Both the position numbers and the translations under genes were made by a program. A DNA stretch of 8,467 nt, taken from the NCBI GenBank assembly GCA_900757485.1, contig CAAEOA010000030.1, positions 1-8,467 of the forward strand, in the 5' to 3' direction. The first letter of the stretch is position 1; each line of letters opens with the position of its first letter. The stretch comes from Oscillospiraceae bacterium. GTDB lineage: Bacteria > Bacillota > Clostridia > Oscillospirales > Ruminococcaceae. This document shows, piece by piece, positions 7,441 to 8,467 of this stretch. The notes below the pieces were generated by a model. The model worked only from the letters and a program-made list of their open reading frames with translations. It ran no database searches and was not told where the DNA came from.

Positions 7441-8467
7441 ATGTGGCAATTCGACAAAAAAAGAAAGGTGCTCATTTATATGCTTTGTATGGCATTATTT
7501 ACCGGTACAATAACCGGATGCAAAACCGATGAAAAAAGGGGGTCCTCTAGCGTTTCAGCTCCCACAGTTTCCGATAATGAAATGGTTTCAGGAGAAGATT
7601 CATTTTCTTCTGATTTACTCTCCGGTGAGCTGACACCTTCACAACAATCCGGAAGACCTTCTGAAAATGGCAATAAAACATCCTCCAAAGTTTCCGGCGC
7701 AACAACATCCGCCTCCTCCAACAACCCACAGAATACGAGCAACACAGTTGCTGAACTAAAAACAAACAGCTACAACAGTAAGGATGTCTTTGTTGTTACT
7801 GTTGATGCTTCTAAAGCTCCATACAACGCTGACAAAACAGGAAAAGCCGATGCTACGTCGGCAATCCAAAAAGCCGTTAATCAGTGTCAGACAACTTACG
7901 GCGGAGGAATTGTATTTCTTCCGAAAGGAACCTATAAAATCAGCAACACATTGAACATTAAATCCCATGTGATTTTAAAAGGTGAATATCAGTCGCCGGA
8001 CAAAGCCAACGGAGATTATGGCACTGTGATTTCGGTCAACACTACCAAATCCGCATTTACTGTTAATGGTTCGGCAGGTGTTTCTGGAATTACGACATAT
8101 TATCCGAGCCAGAGCATCTCAAAGCCGATTGCCTGTGATTACACTTTTAACGTCCCAAAAGGGACCGGATCTGTCATTGAAAATGTCACGATGTTGAACA
8201 GCTATAAAGGGATCGGCGTCTGCACCGACAAAACCAGCGCGCACGGACTGATAACACTTGACAACATCCACGGCACCGTCCTCAATCAAGGCATTTATAT
8301 TTCTTACGCTGCCGAAGTCGGTGTGGTAAATAACATTTACTTATCTCCTGCATATTGGGCAAAAGCCACCTCCAAATATCAGGCTCCATCAGAAAGCAGT
8401 ATTCGTACTTATATGACCGGCAACAGTTCCTCCGGACTTTATCTTGCGGGCACTGAAGGGATTCAAT
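7441..8467 (+). CDS. Beta-helix (pectate-lyase-3-like) surface lipoprotein, probable polysaccharide-degrading enzyme (3' end missing)
   Basis: The frame is open for 342 codons from ATG 7441 to the right edge, so the C-terminus is missing. GAAGGG lies 9 nt upstream. The signal peptide ends in the lipobox I24-T-G-C27, predicting a lipid anchor on Cys27. Residues 28-110 are a Ser/Thr/Asn-rich spacer like that of the SBP lipoprotein. From about 118 the sequence fits the start of a pectate-lyase-3 right-handed beta-helix: VDASKAPYNADKTGKADAT, AIQKAVNQC and GGGIVFLPKGTYKI at 154-167, then repeated short strands such as VIENVTMLNSYKGIGV. Relatives include glycoside hydrolase family 28-related enzymes, rhamnogalacturonases and some lyases. 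The catalytic residues should lie further on, so the activity and substrate cannot be decided; a non-enzymatic beta-helix adhesin is possible. It is divergent from the transport cluster and apparently shares its operator. Confidence 0.85.
   Translation, partial: MWQFDKKRKVLIYMLCMALFTGTITGCKTDEKRGSSSVSAPTVSDNEMVSGEDSFSSDLLSGELTPSQQSGRPSENGNKTSSKVSGATTSASSNNPQNTSNTVAELKTNSYNSKDVFVVTVDASKAPYNADKTGKADATSAIQKAVNQCQTTYGGGIVFLPKGTYKISNTLNIKSHVILKGEYQSPDKANGDYGTVISVNTTKSAFTVNGSAGVSGITTYYPSQSISKPIACDYTFNVPKGTGSVIENVTMLNSYKGIGVCTDKTSAHGLITLDNIHGTVLNQGIYISYAAEVGVVNNIYLSPAYWAKATSKYQAPSESSIRTYMTGNSSSGLYLAGTEGIQ

Noticed and set aside
7476..7968. Short minus-strand reading frames over the beta-helix lipoprotein gene
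   Set aside because: They are antisense shadows of the Ser/Thr-rich spacer and the start of the beta-helix domain.
1..8467. Mobile elements, CRISPR arrays, tRNA or rRNA genes
   Set aside because: I saw no transposase-like frame, terminal repeats, regularly spaced repeats or conserved RNA sequences; the only repeats are protein modules and small regulatory sites.

Overview
The window looks like part of a plant-polysaccharide or other glycan acquisition locus from a low- to mid-GC Gram-positive anaerobe, most plausibly a clostridial (Oscillospiraceae/Ruminococcaceae-like) bacterium. The reasons are lipoprotein signals on extracytoplasmic proteins, purine-rich Shine-Dalgarno sites, near-consensus sigma-A promoters, a C-terminal membrane or wall anchor, and an ABC importer binding protein of a kind I know mainly from Paenibacillus and Clostridia. 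The taxon is inferred from style; there is no marker gene.

Layout. Three genes read leftward (minus strand) from a central control region. The first (3944-7033) encodes a 1029-residue surface protein made almost entirely of five carbohydrate-binding-like modules, three of one type and two of another, followed by an acidic spacer and a C-terminal membrane anchor. Next (2211-3806) is a 531-residue lipoprotein: a family 1-type solute-binding protein (SBP) of a sugar ABC importer with a long Ser/Thr-rich spacer. The last (1-2025, running off the left edge) is a much larger SBP with two tandem carbohydrate-binding-like modules and a helical segment in front of the SBP domain. Strong hairpins without U-tracts lie after the first and second genes. 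Facing away on the plus strand (7441-8467, running off the right edge) is a lipoprotein with a Ser/Thr-rich spacer and a pectate-lyase-3-type beta-helix domain, probably a surface glycan-cleaving enzyme.

Control region. The 407 bp between the divergent genes (7034-7440) is AT-rich and holds two convincing divergent promoters, TTGACA-17-TATATT leftward and TTGTAT-17-TATAAT rightward, both with an extended TGn -10. Each is followed, at almost the same distance, by a copy of the dyad TGTATTACA. This suggests that one repressor controls both directions. The rightward leader also carries nested ACAAT/ATTGT palindromes that can fold into a hairpin.

How the genes may work together (inference): the beta-helix lipoprotein cuts a polysaccharide near the cell surface, the multi-module protein holds the glycan or its fragments there, and the two SBPs deliver oligosaccharides to ABC permeases. 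The permease genes are not in the window and may lie beyond the left edge. I recognise the substrate of none of these proteins.
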